A DNA stretch of 64,000 nucleotides from Mesocentrotus franciscanus (taxonomy: Eukaryota > Echinodermata > Echinoidea > Camarodonta > Strongylocentrotidae). A program made the translations under genes and the position numbers. The number at the start of each line of letters is the position of its first letter. The first letter of the stretch is position 1. The stretch covers positions 6,477,710 through 6,541,709 of the forward strand of contig CP137679.1 in NCBI GenBank assembly GCA_037976565.1, given 5' to 3'. This document shows positions 34,858-47,558 of this stretch, in pieces. Below the pieces are notes generated by a model. The model searched no databases. It was given only the letters and a program-made list of their open reading frames with translations, and had not been told where the DNA came from.

Positions 34858-37439
34858 TAAGAATACTTTAGTGGTCAAGATGACTTTGTGGACAAGAAAC
34901 TAAGCGACACATACATTGAACATGAACCAAAATCACTAACCCAAGCCCGAAAGTGTAAGAACGTTCTTCGGAAAAGGGCTTTTGGTAAAAATGGAACAGC
35001 CGAGGACAGAAAGGCTTTCAGAGCGGCAGTCAAAACTGTGTCGTATTTGAGGAAACAAGATAAACAAAAGAAATATGATAAATCTAGATTACACATGGAA
35101 AAAAGATACCGGAATAACTTTTATGAATTCTCGAAAGCTGCATGTACCGGTTCGCTCAACGAGGCACCAACAAAACCATTATTTTCGGAGAGGACCTTAA
35201 GCCGTCGTCCGTCTGGTTGCTTACTTACAAGCATTTATGCTTTCTTAGCAGTCAGGTAAAAAATAACCATCACATCACAGGTACTCTCTGTAATTATTTT
35301 GGAGGTAAATACAGCACACCAAATGTGATTAATATCGGTTCTCTGAACTGGTTTCCTTATGTGAATATTAATACCCCTGACCGCTTCGAGTTTGACATGA
35401 CTCAATTAAACCGAAAGATGTTAAAAATGTGTTAAGACGGAAAAAGCTATGTCAGCACCTGGAAATGATGGCCTTATGTACGGAATGATAAAACATTTGG
35501 ACTCCGTGCACCACTTCCTTGCAACTCTGTATAACAAGATTCTTGACTCTGGTGACCCGCCCGAAAGTTGGTCAGAATCTAAAGTAACGCTCATATATAA
35601 GTCAGGGGATACCGATAAGCCAGAGAACTTTCGTATGATTTCGTTAACATCCTGTATCAGCAAAGTTTTCCACCAGATTATTGCTGAAAGATCAATGTCC
35701 TATCTTACTGAAAATACTTTATCGATAAAACAGTTCAAAAGGCTTTTATTGACGGAGTAAACGGATGCATCGAACATAATATTGTTCTACATGAAATCTT
35801 GAGTGACGCAAAGTGCAAGAAAAGATCGCTTCACACTACATTCTTCGATTTGGCGGATGCATTTGGCAGTGTAAGCCACCAGCTGATCACATCATCAATG
35901 GAGCGTTACGCAATACCGACGCCAGTTGCGAGATACGTAGCAACGCTGTATTCACGATTGAATGGCAGGGTAAGAGGCCCCGGATGGATAACAAAACCTT
36001 TCGAATTCAAGCGCGGAGTATTTCAAGGGGACCCCCTGTCTCCTACAATTTTCCTCATGTGTTTTAACCCCGTTCTAGAATATCTGAAGGAACAGCAGGA
36101 TCAGTTTGGATACAAATGGGGAGACAGGAAAATAATAACGACACCCTACGCGGACGACTTTAATCTGATAACGGGGAACAAACTACAACACCAAAAACTC
36201 ATGAATGGCATCAACGATCGATTGAGAAGTATGGGCTTGACATTGAAACCGAAAAAGTGTTCATCTTTGTCTTTGACGAGTGGTAGACCAAATATTGTAG
36301 ACTTTACTATCGGAAGCGATGTAATATCCTCAGTCCACGGACATCCAGTTAAATTTTTAGGATCACTTATCACATTCTCGATGAAAACTTCTGAAATCTT
36401 CGAATATCTGAAAGAAAAAATAGAATCCACTCTCGAAAATATTAATAAGTGTAACATTCGAAACGAATATAAAGTATGTATACTCACTAGATATGCACTC
36501 CCGTCTCTCCGTTACATGCTTACCGTTCATGATGTCCATGCAACGCATTTGAAATCTCTTGATGTAATATTAGATAGATATACTAAGTTATGGTTAGGAA
36601 TACCGTTACGTGGTGCCAATCTTGCTGTGGTCCACGACCCTGATGGCTTGAACATACCTTCCATTTCGGACCTTTACCGAACCTGTCATTGTCTGGCTTA
36701 CAGTAGATCTAGGGTCAAAGGCGACGATGTTGTAAATCACGCCCTTGACCGAAGACTAGATAGAGAAAGGGGGTGGTCACGACAAACGTCGTTCACTTTG
36801 GAAGCACATGAAATTCACTCAAAAATACCAGACTCTGTAAGCTGAAACCAGACAAAAAATGTGATTAAAAAATCAGTTCAAGATGTAAGTAGAGAAATTG
36901 GAAAAGGTTGATCGAACCATTACTTGTACAGGGAATTCATGAAAGTTGTTCATATGGAAAATACTGATGTAACCTGGAAGTCGATTATTTATAACTTACC
37001 TCAGAGTGTAATGAAGTTCACTGTTAATGCAGCAATAGATAGTCTTCCTACTAACAAAAACCTGTACCGGTGGGGAAAAAGAATCTCTGATAAATGTAAC
37101 CTTTGTAATTGTACTGGCACTCTGCATCATGTTCTTAATAATTGTGAAAGAATGCTCGACCGATATACCTGGCGCCACAACAACATACTACGCATCATGC
37201 TCAAACACATTAAAAACACTTCAAACAATAACATCAAAGTATATGCAGACATAGAAGGAGAAAGCATCAATGGGGGCACCATACCACCAAACATAATACG
37301 TACCCAACACAAACCAGACATCTGCCACATTGACAACAAAAATAAGGACATTATCATCATCGAACTCACAGTCCCCTTCGAAACAAACATGCACATCAAC
37401 GAAAACAAGACAGATACACAAGACTCACACATGACATAA
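34858..37439 (+). pseudogene. R2-like reverse transcriptase with restriction-like endonuclease
   Basis: Motifs in order: basic N-terminal region (TQARKCKNVLRKRAFG), SAPGNDGL, PENFRMISLTSC, a frameshift at TENT-LSI (35720), FFDLADAFGSVSH, RGVFQGDPLSPTIF and TPYADDFNLITGN with the catalytic Asp pair. Then come VKFLGSLITF, thumb, zinc knuckle C-x2-C-x7-H-x4-C (about 37099-37150), YTWRHNNIL, and the endonuclease core KPDICHID...ELTVPFE...K. A TGA replaces the Trp codon of the left copy at 36843, and one A is missing near 36893. The enzyme family nicks DNA and primes cDNA synthesis on it. The clade within the R2/R4/NeSL/Hero group is not resolved. Confidence 0.85.
35188..35289 (+). other. ~100-bp block replacing ~20 bp of the left copy
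   Basis: After CCATTATTTTC this copy reads GGAGAGGACCTTAAGCCGTC... up to CTCTGTAATTATTTTGG. The left copy has only TGAAGATGTTGCTAA between the same flanks (about 3838-3860). The insert breaks the reverse-transcriptase frame. Its origin is unknown. Confidence 0.7.
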
Positions 37440-38133
37440 CAGCAACAGGTTGGAAGAGCAAACTAGTCTGTATTGAAATTGGTTCACGGGGCTCATAACC
37501 CCACAAAATAAATACCGTCTAAAAGAAATACTCAAAATCACTAACTCAGCTAGGTACCCCGAATCCAGGGACGAAATATTGAAGGCCGTTCTATTTAGTT
37601 CTTATGTTATATTCCAGGAAGACGTGAGCCAGCATGGCAATTTGATCAATACCTCACACTGTAATTTATCAATCTCTATCCATTCATTTTTCATCATTTC
37701 CTGCTTATCAATGAACTTGTTACCATTCTGTACCAAACTGGCAATATTTACCGTAATACGTCACTTATGTCGATTTAATTATACCATTATTGATTAATGT
37801 ATCATGTATGGGGATCTTTCCTTCCTCATCATAATGTTACAATCTTCTTCTTTTATCCTGTTCTGTACTATACCACTTCTGTTTTCTCTCCTTTTCTCCT
37901 TTTCTCCTTTTCACCTCTTCCCTTTCCCTTTCTCTCTATCCCGGTGCTCCTTGTTATCACATTGTTGCATATTGTTACATTGTAATTGCAATGACGAATA
38001 TTTTGTATTATTATTGTTAATGTACTTTGCTATTGTATATAGTTTTGATTATAACCTGCCGCCTAACCCATTGGGTTGACGGACCTGGTTTTTTGTGTAT
38101 GCATGATCTCTAATAAAGACTTGATTTATCATC

Positions 38134-38176
38134 AGCTCATATATTTGGTGGGGTTGTTATATTATGGCATAATATG
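38134..38176 (+). repeat. 3' target-site duplication of the RLE element
   Basis: 43 bp matching 32908-32948 except for an added AT (CTCATATATTTGG against CTCATATTTGG). Confidence 0.8.
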
Positions 38177-39536
38177 AATATTTAATTAGTGAAGTTAGAT
38201 TAAATGTTGATTGGATTGTAGAAATTGAATTTAAAATTGATGATATGAAATTCGGTTATTATTAATATTTACACTCCTTTTTTAAAAGTATCGATAATGA
38301 AAGCAATTTTTTCAGAGGATAGGATATTGCTTCAGCTAATGATGAGTTGGATATTACTAGTGTTTTTATACATATAGCTGGCGATTGGAAAGCTGACATT
38401 TTTGATTAATTATAATTTTTTGGAAAATTATTGACGGCTTTTCGTGGCGACAATGATATTTTGTCAAGTTTTGAATTTTAATTGCCGATAATATAGGTAT
38501 GTAAGCGAATTTTGGCGTATTACGTTTTGGTTGGATTATTGCATTAGTACAGCAGATGCTCATGCTTATAAATATTTTGAATTGAATACGTGATGTACGT
38601 AAAATAATATATACGAATATTTAGGCATTTTAGTGCAAGTAAAAGGTTTGCAGACGTGAATATACTTGCATGTCAAGTTGTTGGAAGAAATTTAATGTTG
38701 AAATTAATTCAGAGAATTGACGCTGATAGAAGTTTTGAATTGAATACGTAATGTACGTAAAAATAATATATACGCTCAGTGGCGGCGGGCGGTGCCCGTG
38801 TGGCGGAAATTGTCATTTTGCCTCTTCGCATATATGTGTATGCGTATATATGTTAATATATACATATAAAGGTTATTATGTGTATTACACACTGCTCCAA
38901 AATACCTCATGGGAAGGTTGTGTTTTTGAGAATATGAATTGGATTATTTTAGTTGGCCATTGTATCTTGCAGAGCTCAATATTTATTGGTTTCCGGTTGG
39001 GGCCCCGATGATAACAGGCATTCCGTCCTGTCGTTTATTTATAACATGTACCCGCCTGTAAAGTAGGCATCTGTTCGCCTGTTTTATGCAGTGGAACTGT
39101 TTGCCTTCTTTGTAAGCAGTGGGGTGTTATACGTGCATCCTGCACTCACAGTTCCAAATGAGAAGGTAAACTCTGTTCGCCTGTTTAATGCAGGGAACAT
39201 TGTCGCCTTTTTACGGGCTGTGGGGGGATGTACACAAGTTCTCGTCTGTTGGTGGCCCCTATGCAGAGAGTACTTTGGGTTGTTTTCAGGTGCAGATACT
39301 TGTATAAATTGATCAAAAGATTCGAAAGTAATACCCGGGTCCTTCCCCGGGGTGGATTGGAGCAGTGTAACATTTCAAGTAAAAGTATCCTATATTCAGT
39401 TGGGAAAGTTTGGGTCGTAGTTGTTGCTATTGTCATGATGTTGATATTCATGGTAACAAGATTCCATCCTCTATTAAATCTCAAGTACCCGCAAAAACGC
39501 ATTCCGTTTAATTTTGTTGCTGTGAATGTAATTATG

Positions 39537-39702
39537 TAAATATATTAAGGTGATTGAGTAAACATGTGCTAGCGTTTGTGTACAGAAGAGTGACATGCGT
39601 AAATACTATGTGTGTTTGTTTGTGTGGAATTAACAGGGAGCTTATTTCAATGTTTGTGTTTTAAAGTTAAAAGTGCCCACTATATAGGCTTCAGGAGGAA
39701 AA
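39537..39702 (-). repeat. Dispersed repeat, inverted copy of 14857-15022
   Basis: About 95% match to the reverse complement of the segment lying between the two duplicated units at 14.35-15.5 kb. The match starts GTTTTCCTCCTGAAG and ends CTCAATCACCTTAATATATT on the minus strand. Family unknown. Confidence 0.8.
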
Positions 39703-39730
39703 CGTGTCAGTGTTCCATATAGATGTACTC

Positions 39731-39950
39731 AGGCGCGTACGCAGCGGGGGGTTTTGGGGGTTAAACCCCCTCAAATTTTTTTCAAGTGTAAAAAACAAAA
39801 AAAAAAAAAAAAATTGGGCTAAAGGGTTAGAAAAAACTGACCTTACCCCCCACTGAACAAATATCGGGTTGTATAATTTTCCAATTTCCAGGACAAAAAA
39901 ATGTCCTCTTGAGGCATTTTTTAAAGTGGCCAGAGGGGGTGGGGACTGAG
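39731..39950. mobile_element. Transposon-tip remnant (CAGGCGCGTACGCAG...GGGTTAAACCCCC)
   Basis: A start of this kind, followed by a G-run and a C-run, resembles the tips of several animal DNA transposons. No matching opposite end or target duplication was found, so only a remnant is claimed. Confidence 0.3.
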
Positions 39951-40987
39951 CATATATGATATGACGGTACTGCATGCAAGGGTGTCAATTTGTATCCGTG
40001 GTTGGGGGGGGGGGATGATAGGTGCCAAAATATTTTGGGCAATGGATCAAAGCAACCAAGAGGTAGAAGCGTGTGGCAGGTTGCAACCCCTTCCTTCCAA
40101 GTTATTAACTTTTTCAAGTCACCCTCAATAAAGATAACATTTCAGAGAATATAAGAGTGGTAATAAAATTAATAACATGCTAAATGTTAGTCCTGACTCT
40201 TGCCTGCAGTGTAGGCCTACCAGACTGATATCATCTATTTTTAAACGAAATTTAGACAGTACCAAAAAAAAATCCAATGGTGAGGGATATCAACTTGTAA
40301 AGGTATTATGGTACCAGTGGGCAAATGCATTAATAAGCAACCAGGAAAGGTTCATGTAGACAGAAAATTCTTTATTTCCTGGTGATAGAAACATACATTT
40401 TATGAATATTGATGTCTCCAAACAACATTCATCGTGAAAAACCCATTCCAATATTTTAAGTAAGGAAATCTAAAAAAAAACATAGTTCTCATTAGTAAAT
40501 GAAAAATATATTGCTTTTGGTTCTTCATTTGACTCTCTTCCTTCTTTAATTAAACCAACTGAATCCTCTCTGCGGGAAACTCAATTCAATGAAACAGAAT
40601 ATCACTGATGCAAAATTTGGTTCTCAAAATGACAGAAAATTTCCACTCCTGATCTCATACAAACTGTCTGTTTCTTAAAAACATAATATAAAACTTACGT
40701 TCCAACTACCAAACAACAAACTTCCATTATCTCCTTCTTCACCCAGATATACTTATCATACCAGATACGCTCTAAAATATAAGCATAATATTCCACTAAG
40801 GCCCTGACCAGAGCACTATTTTTTTCTTCAAAAACTATAACCAGTCTTAGAAGGTGCATTATTATTGGAAGGGTGTTATAAAAAAAACTTCAAACTTAAT
40901 AACATTCTAACCTTCAAAAACACCTTAACTATCTTATGCCTGTTACATTTGAATACAATACATAGACCTACATCAGCTTTTCAATAA

Positions 40988-41186
40988 AACAAAGATAAGT
41001 TGTGACATAATAAATCTTTCTCCAAAATATCGAACTGGAGTATTCTGTTGTATTGCTTGTTTATGTGTACATAAACAAGCAATACAACAGAATACTCAGT
41101 TCGATACAAATAAACAAGCAATACAACAGAATACTCCAGTTCGATATTTTGGAGAAAGATTTATTATGTCACAACTTATCTTTGTT
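40988..41186. repeat. Perfect 77-bp inverted repeat
   Basis: 40988-41064 and 41110-41186 are exact reverse complements over 77 bp. The 45-bp loop contains a further partial copy of the right arm and the small palindrome TTTATGTGTACATAAA. It stands at the left edge of the ~196-bp satellite. Confidence 0.95.
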
Positions 41187-41199
41187 ATTAACTGAAGCT

Positions 41200-44100
41200 A
41201 TTATTGTATTAAATGTAAAAACTTGTCTCAAAAGGCCTAATACGCTCCTTTTTCACCTCTAAACATTAAATTGCCATTTACTAGAAAACTACGGATTGGA
41301 CACAGGAACCTAAAAGGTGTACGTGTAGAGGACGACGTGCCTTACACCATGATATCAACCGGGAAGCGCTATCATACTTAATTTAGAAGTTATAAGCCAT
41401 TTGGGTGAAAAACGAACAAAAACGTCTCAAAAGGCCTAATACGCGCCTTTTTCACCTCTAAACATTAAATTGCCATTTACTCGAAAACTACGAATTGGAC
41501 AGATGAACCAATTACATGTACGTGTTGAGGACGACGTGCCTTACACCATGATATAAACCGGGGGCGCTATTATACTTAATTTGGAAGTTATAAGCCATTT
41601 GGATGAAAAACGAACAAAAACGTCTCAAAAGGCCTTATATGCGCCTTTTTCACCTCTAAACATAAAATTGCCATTTACTCGAAAACTACGGATTGGACAG
41701 ATGAAACAATTACATGTACGTGTAGAGGACGACGTGCTTTACACCATGATATCAACCGGGAAGCGCTATCATACTTAATTTAGAAGTTATAAGCCATTTA
41801 GGTGAAAAACGAACAAAAACGCCTCAAAAGGCCTAATACGCGCCGTTTTCAGTTCTAAACATAAAATTGCAATTTACTCGAAAAGTACGAAAGGGACAGA
41901 CAGTGGCGGATCCAGGGGGGGGCCCGGGGGGCCCGGGGCCCCTCCCTAGAAAAAAAACAGGTAAAAACACCCTTTTTTGAAAAAAAAGAAGTTGGGCCCC
42001 TCCCCTGGCGCCCAAGGGGTGGTGGTGGAAAAAAAATTACCCTTCCCGAGGGGAAAAAATTTTTCGGGTGCCAAATTTTTTTTTTTTTTTGCTCACTACT
42101 TAATTTGGAAATTATAGCCATTTTGGTGAAAAACGAACAAAAACGTCTCAAAAGGCCTAATACGCGCCTTTTTCACCTCTAAACATAAAATTGCCATTTA
42201 CTCGAAAACTACGGATTGGACAGATGAACCAATTACATGTACGTGTTGAGGACGACGTGCCTTACACCATGATATCAACCGGGACACGCTATCATCCTTA
42301 ATTTGGAAATTATAGCCATTTGGGTGAAAAACGAAAAAAACGTCTCAAAAGGCCTAATACGCGCCTTTTTCACCTCTAAACACAAAATTGCCATTTACTC
42401 GAAAACTACAAATTGGACACAGGAACCAAATAGGTGTACGTGTAGAGGACGACGTGCCCTACATCATGATATCAACCGGGAGGCGCTATCATACTTAATT
42501 TGGAAGTTATAGCCATTTGGGTGAAAAACGAACAAAAACGTCTCAAAAGGCCTAATACTGGCCATTTTCAGTTCTATACACAAAATTGCCATTTACTCGA
42601 AAATTACAAATTGGACACAGGAACCAAATAGGTGTACGTGTAGAGGACGACGTGCCTTACACCATGATATAAACCGGGAGGCGCTATCATACTTAATTTG
42701 GAAGTTATAAGCCATTTGGGTGAAAAACGAACAAAAACGTCTCAAAAGGCCTAATACGCGCCGTTTTCAGTTCTAAACACAAAATTGCCATTTACTCAAA
42801 AACTACGAATGGGCAGATGAACCAAGTACATGTACGTGTTGAGGACGACGTGCCTTACACCATGATATCAACCGGGAGGCGCTATCATACTTAATTTGGA
42901 AGTTATAAGCCATTTGGGTGAAAAACGAACAAAAACGTCTCAAAAGGCCTAATACGCGCCTTTTTCAGTTCTAAACACAAAATTGCCATTTACTCGAAAA
43001 CTACAAATTGGACAGATGAACCAAATACATGTACGTGTTGAGGACGACGTGCCTTACACCATGATATAAACCGGGAGCGCTATCATACTTAATTTGAAAG
43101 TTATAAGCCATTTGGGTGAAAAACGAACAAAAACGTCTCAAAAGGCCTAATACGCGCCTTTTTCAGTTCTAAACACAAAATTGCCATTTACTCGAAAACT
43201 ACGAAATTGGACACAGGAACCAAATACATGTACGTGTAGAGGACGACGTGCCCTACACCATGATATCAACCGGGAGGCGCTATCATACTTAATTTGGAAG
43301 TTATAAGCCATTTGGGTGAAAAACGAACAAAACGTCTCAAAAGGCCTAATACGCGCCTTTTTCAGTTCTAAACACAAGATTGCCATTTACTCGAAAAGTA
43401 CGAAAGGACAGATGAACCAATTACATGTACGTGTTGAGGACGACGTGCCTTACACCATGATATCAACCGGGACGCTATCATACTTAATTTGGAAGTTATA
43501 GCCATTTGGGTGAAAAACGAACAAAAACGTCTCAAAAGGCCTAATACGCGCCTTTTCAGTTCTATACACAAAATTTCCATTTACTCGAAAACTACGGATT
43601 GGACACAGGAACCAAATAGGTGTACGTGTTGAGGACGACTTGCCTTACACCATGATATCAACCGGGACACGCTATCATTCTTAATTTGGAAATTATAACC
43701 ATTTGGGTTAAAAACAAACAAAAACGTCTCAAAAGGCCTAATACGCGCTTTTTCAGTTCTAAACACAAAATTGCCATTTACTCGAAAACTACGAATTGGA
43801 CAGATGAACCAAATACATGTACGTGTTGAGGACGACGTGCCTTACACCATGATATCAACCGGGAGCGCTATCATACTTAATTTGGAAATTATAGCCATTT
43901 GGGTGAAAAACGAAAAAACGTCTCAAAAGGCCTAATACGCGCCTTTTTCACCTCTAAACATAAAATTGCCATTTACTCGAAAACTACGGATTGGACAGAT
44001 GAACCAATTACATGTACGTGTTGAGGACGACGTGCCTTACACCATGATATCAACCGGGACGCGCTATCATACTTAATTTGGAAATTATAGCCATTTGGGT

Positions 44101-47100
44101 GAAAAACGAAAAAACGTCTCAAAAGGCCTAATACGCGCCTTTTCACCTCTAAACATAAAATTGCCATTTACTCGAAAACTACGGATTGGACAGATGAACC
44201 AATTACATGTACGTGTTGAGGACGACGTGCCTTACACCATGATATCAACCGGGACGCGCTATCATACTTAATTTGGAAATTATAGCCATTTGGGTGAAAA
44301 ACGAAAAAACGTCTCAAAAGGCCTAATACGCGCCTTTTTCACCTCTAAACATAAAATTGCCATTTACTCGAAAACTACGGATTGGACAGATGAACCAATT
44401 ACATGTACGTGTTGAGGACGACGTGCCTTACACCATGATATCAACCGGGACGCGCTATCATACTTAATTTGGAAATTATAGCCATTTGGGTGAAAAACGA
44501 AAAAACGTCTCAAAAGGCCTAATACGCGCCTTTTTCACCTCTAAACATAAAATTGCCATTTACTCGAAAACTACGGATTGGACAGATGAACCAATTACAT
44601 GTACGTGTTGAGGACGACGTGCCTTACACCATGATATCAACCGGGACGCGCTAAAATACTTAATTTGGAAGTTATAGCCATTTGGGTGAAAAACGAAAAA
44701 AACGTCTCAAAAGGCCTAATACGCGCCTTTTCAGTTCTAAACATAAAATTGCCATTTACTCGAAAACTACGAATTGGACAGATGAACCAAATACATGTAC
44801 GTGTTGAGGACGACGTGCCTTACACCATGATATCAACCGGGACGCGCTATCATACTTAATTTGGAAATTATAGCCATTTGGGTGAAAAACGAAAAAAACG
44901 TCTCAAAATAATACGCGCCTTTTCAGTTCTAAACACAAAATTGCCATTTACTCGAAAACTACGAATGGGACAGATGAACCAATTACATGTACGTGTTGAG
45001 GACGACGTGCCTTACACCATGATATCAACCGGGACGCGCTATCATACTTAATTTGGAAATTATAGCCATTTGGGTGAAAAACGAAAAAACGTCTCAAAAG
45101 GCCTAATACGCGCCTTTTTCACCTCTAAACATAAAATTGCCATTTACTCGAAAACTACGAATTGGACAGATGAACCAATTACATGTACGTGTTGAGGACG
45201 ACGTGCCTTACACCATGATATCAACCGGGACGCGCTATCATACTTAATTTGGAAATTATAGCCATTTGGGTGAAAAACGAAAAAACGTCTCAAAAGGCCT
45301 AATACGCGCCTTTTCACCTCTAAACATAAAATTGCCATTTACTCGAAAACTACGAATTGGACAGATGAACCAATTACATGTACGTGTTGAGGACGACGTG
45401 CCTTACACCATGATATCAACCGGGACGCGCTATCATACTTAATTTGGAAGTTATAGCCATTTGGGTGAAAAACGAACAAAAACGTCTCAAAAGGCCTAAT
45501 ACGCGCCTTTTTCAGTTCTAAACACAAAATTGCCATTTACTCGAAAACTACGAATTGGACAGATGAACCAAATACATGTACGTGTTGAGGACGACGTGCC
45601 TTACACCATGATATCAACCGGGACGCGCTATCATACTTAATTTGGAAGTTATAGCCATTTGGGTGAAAAACGAATAAAACGTCTCAAAAGGCCTAATACG
45701 CGCCTTTTCAGTTCTAAACACAAAATTGCCATTTACTCGAAAACTACGAAAGGACAGATGAACCAAATACATGTACGTGTTGAGGACGACGTGCCTTACA
45801 CCATGATATCAACCGGGACGCGCTATCATACTTAATTTGGAAGTTATAGCCATTTGGGTGAAAAACGAAAAAACCGTCTCAAAAGGCCCAATACGCGCCT
45901 TTTTCACCTCTAAACATAAAATTGCCATTTACTCGAAAACTACGAATTGGACAGATGAACCAATTACATGTACGTGTTGAGGACGACGTGCCTTACACCA
46001 TGATATCAACCGGGACGCGCTATCATACTTAATTTGGAAATTATAGCCATTTGGGTGAAAAACGAAAAAACGTCTCAAAAGGCCTAATACGCGCCTTTTC
46101 ACCTCTAAACATAAAATTGCCATTTACTCGAAAACTACGAATTGGACAGATGAACCAATTACATGTACGTGTTGAGGACGACGTGCCTTACACCATGATA
46201 TCAACCGGGACGCGCTAAAATACTTAATTTGGAAGTTATAGCCATTTGGGTGAAAAACGAAAAAAACGTCTCAAAAGGCCTAATACGCGCCTTTTCAGTT
46301 CTAAACACAAAATTGCCATTTACTCGAAAACTACGAATTGGACAGATGAACCAAATACATGTACGTGTTGAGGACGACGTGCCTTACACCATGATATCAA
46401 CCGGGACGCGCTATCATACTTAATTTGGAAGTTATAAGCCATTTGGGTAAAACACGAACAAAAACGCCTCAAAAAGGCCTAATACGCGCCGTTTTCAGTT
46501 CTATAAACAAAATTGCCATTTACTCGAAAAATACGGATTGGTCAGATGAACCAATTCCATGTACGTGTTGAGGACGACGTGCTTTACATGATGATATAAA
46601 CCGGGAGGCGCTATCATACTTAATTTGGAAGTTATAAGCCATTTGGGTGAAAAACGAACAAAAACGTCTCAAAAGGCCTAATACGCGCCCTTTTCAGCTC
46701 TTAACATAAAATGGCCATTTACTCGAAAAATACGGATTGGTCAGATGAACCAATTCCATGTACGTGTTGAGGACGACGTGCCTTACATGATGATATAAAC
46801 CGGGAGGCGCTATCATACTTTATTTGGAAGTTATAAGCCATTTGGGTGAAAAACGAACAAAAACGTCTCAAAAGGCCTAATACGCGCCTTTTTCAGTTCT
46901 AAACATAAAATTGCCATTTACTCGAAAACTACGAATGGGACGCATGAACCAATTACATGTATGTGTTGAGGACGACGTGCCTTACACCATGATATCAACC
47001 GGGAAGCGCTATCATACTTAATTTAGAAGTTATAAGCCATTTGGGTGAAAAACGAACAAAAACGCCTCAAAAAGGCCTAATACGCGCCGTTTTCAGTTCT

Positions 47101-47555
47101 AAACACAAAATTGCCATTTACTCAAAAACTACGGATTGGACACAGGAACCAAATAGGTGTACGCGTAGATGACAACGTGCCCTACATCATGATATAAACC
47201 GGGAGGCGCTATCATACTTAATTTGGAAATTATAAGCCATTTGGGTGAAAAACGAACAAAAACGTCTGAAAAGGCCTAATACGCGCCTTTTTCACCTCTA
47301 AACATAAATGGCCAATTTCTCTAAAACTACGTACTGGACACATGAACCAATTACATGTACGTGTTGAGGACGACGTGCCTTACACCATGATATAAACCGG
47401 GACGCGCTATCATACTTAATTTGGGTGAAAAACGAACAAAATCGTCTCAAAAGGCCTAATACGCGCCTTTTTCAGTTCTAAACATAAAATTGCCATTTAC
47501 TCGAAAACTACGAATGGGACGCATGAACCAATTACATGTACGTGTTGAGGACGTC
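41200..47555 (+). repeat. ~196-bp satellite array, about 32 copies
   Basis: The unit contains AACGTCTCAAAAGGCCTAAT, TTGCCATTTACTCGAAAACT, ATGTACGTGTTGAGGACGAC and CACCATGATATCAACCGGGA. Spacing read at 43921, 44117, 44312 and 44508 is 195-197 bp. Copies in the centre (43.9-46.4 kb) are nearly identical and the edges are more diverged, as expected for unequal exchange. The repeated ~64-aa frames on both strands are shadows, since the period is not a multiple of three. Confidence 0.95.
41901..42099 (+). mobile_element. Truncated copy of the CAGTGGCGGATCCAG MITE
   Basis: Starts CAGTGGCGGATCCAGG like the complete element at 51169-51525 and shares AACAGGTAAAA, GGGCCCCTCCCC and GCTCACTAC. It lacks the right end. 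Part of a satellite unit is missing at the junction, so a deletion followed insertion. Confidence 0.65.
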
Positions 47556-47558
47556 GTG

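Larger units (their letters stand above)
32949..38133 (+). mobile_element. RLE-type (R2-like superclade) non-LTR retrotransposon, ~5.2 kb
   Basis: A complete-looking unit bounded by ~41-bp direct repeats. It has a 5' region with a short frame (33227-33440), a nested foldback element (33441-34857) and a reverse transcriptase with C-terminal zinc knuckle and restriction-like endonuclease (34858-37439). The ~690-bp 3' tail has AATAAA at 38112, some 17 bp before the second direct repeat. There is no poly(A) tail and no LTR. Without the nested foldback it is about 3.8 kb. Frame breaks suggest it is no longer active, or that the assembly has uncorrected indels. Confidence 0.85.
38177..40987. other. 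AT-rich DNA without a recognised gene
   Basis: No frame here carries a recognisable domain. A 165-bp piece (39537-39702) is an inverted dispersed repeat. A GC-rich transposon-like tip lies at 39731-39790. A duplicated AT-rich phrase (TTGAATACGTRATGTACGTA) occurs at about 38581 and 38741. Short phrases around CTGTTCGCCTGTTTWATGCA repeat at 39072 and 39174. Confidence 0.5.

Noticed and set aside
32949..38133. LTR retrotransposon or retrovirus
   Set aside because: No LTRs, protease, integrase or gag motifs; the reverse transcriptase is followed by a zinc knuckle and restriction-like endonuclease, as in R2-like elements.
41581..46423. Series of ~64-aa frames in the ~196-bp array
   Set aside because: Shadows on both strands of a satellite whose period changes frame each unit.
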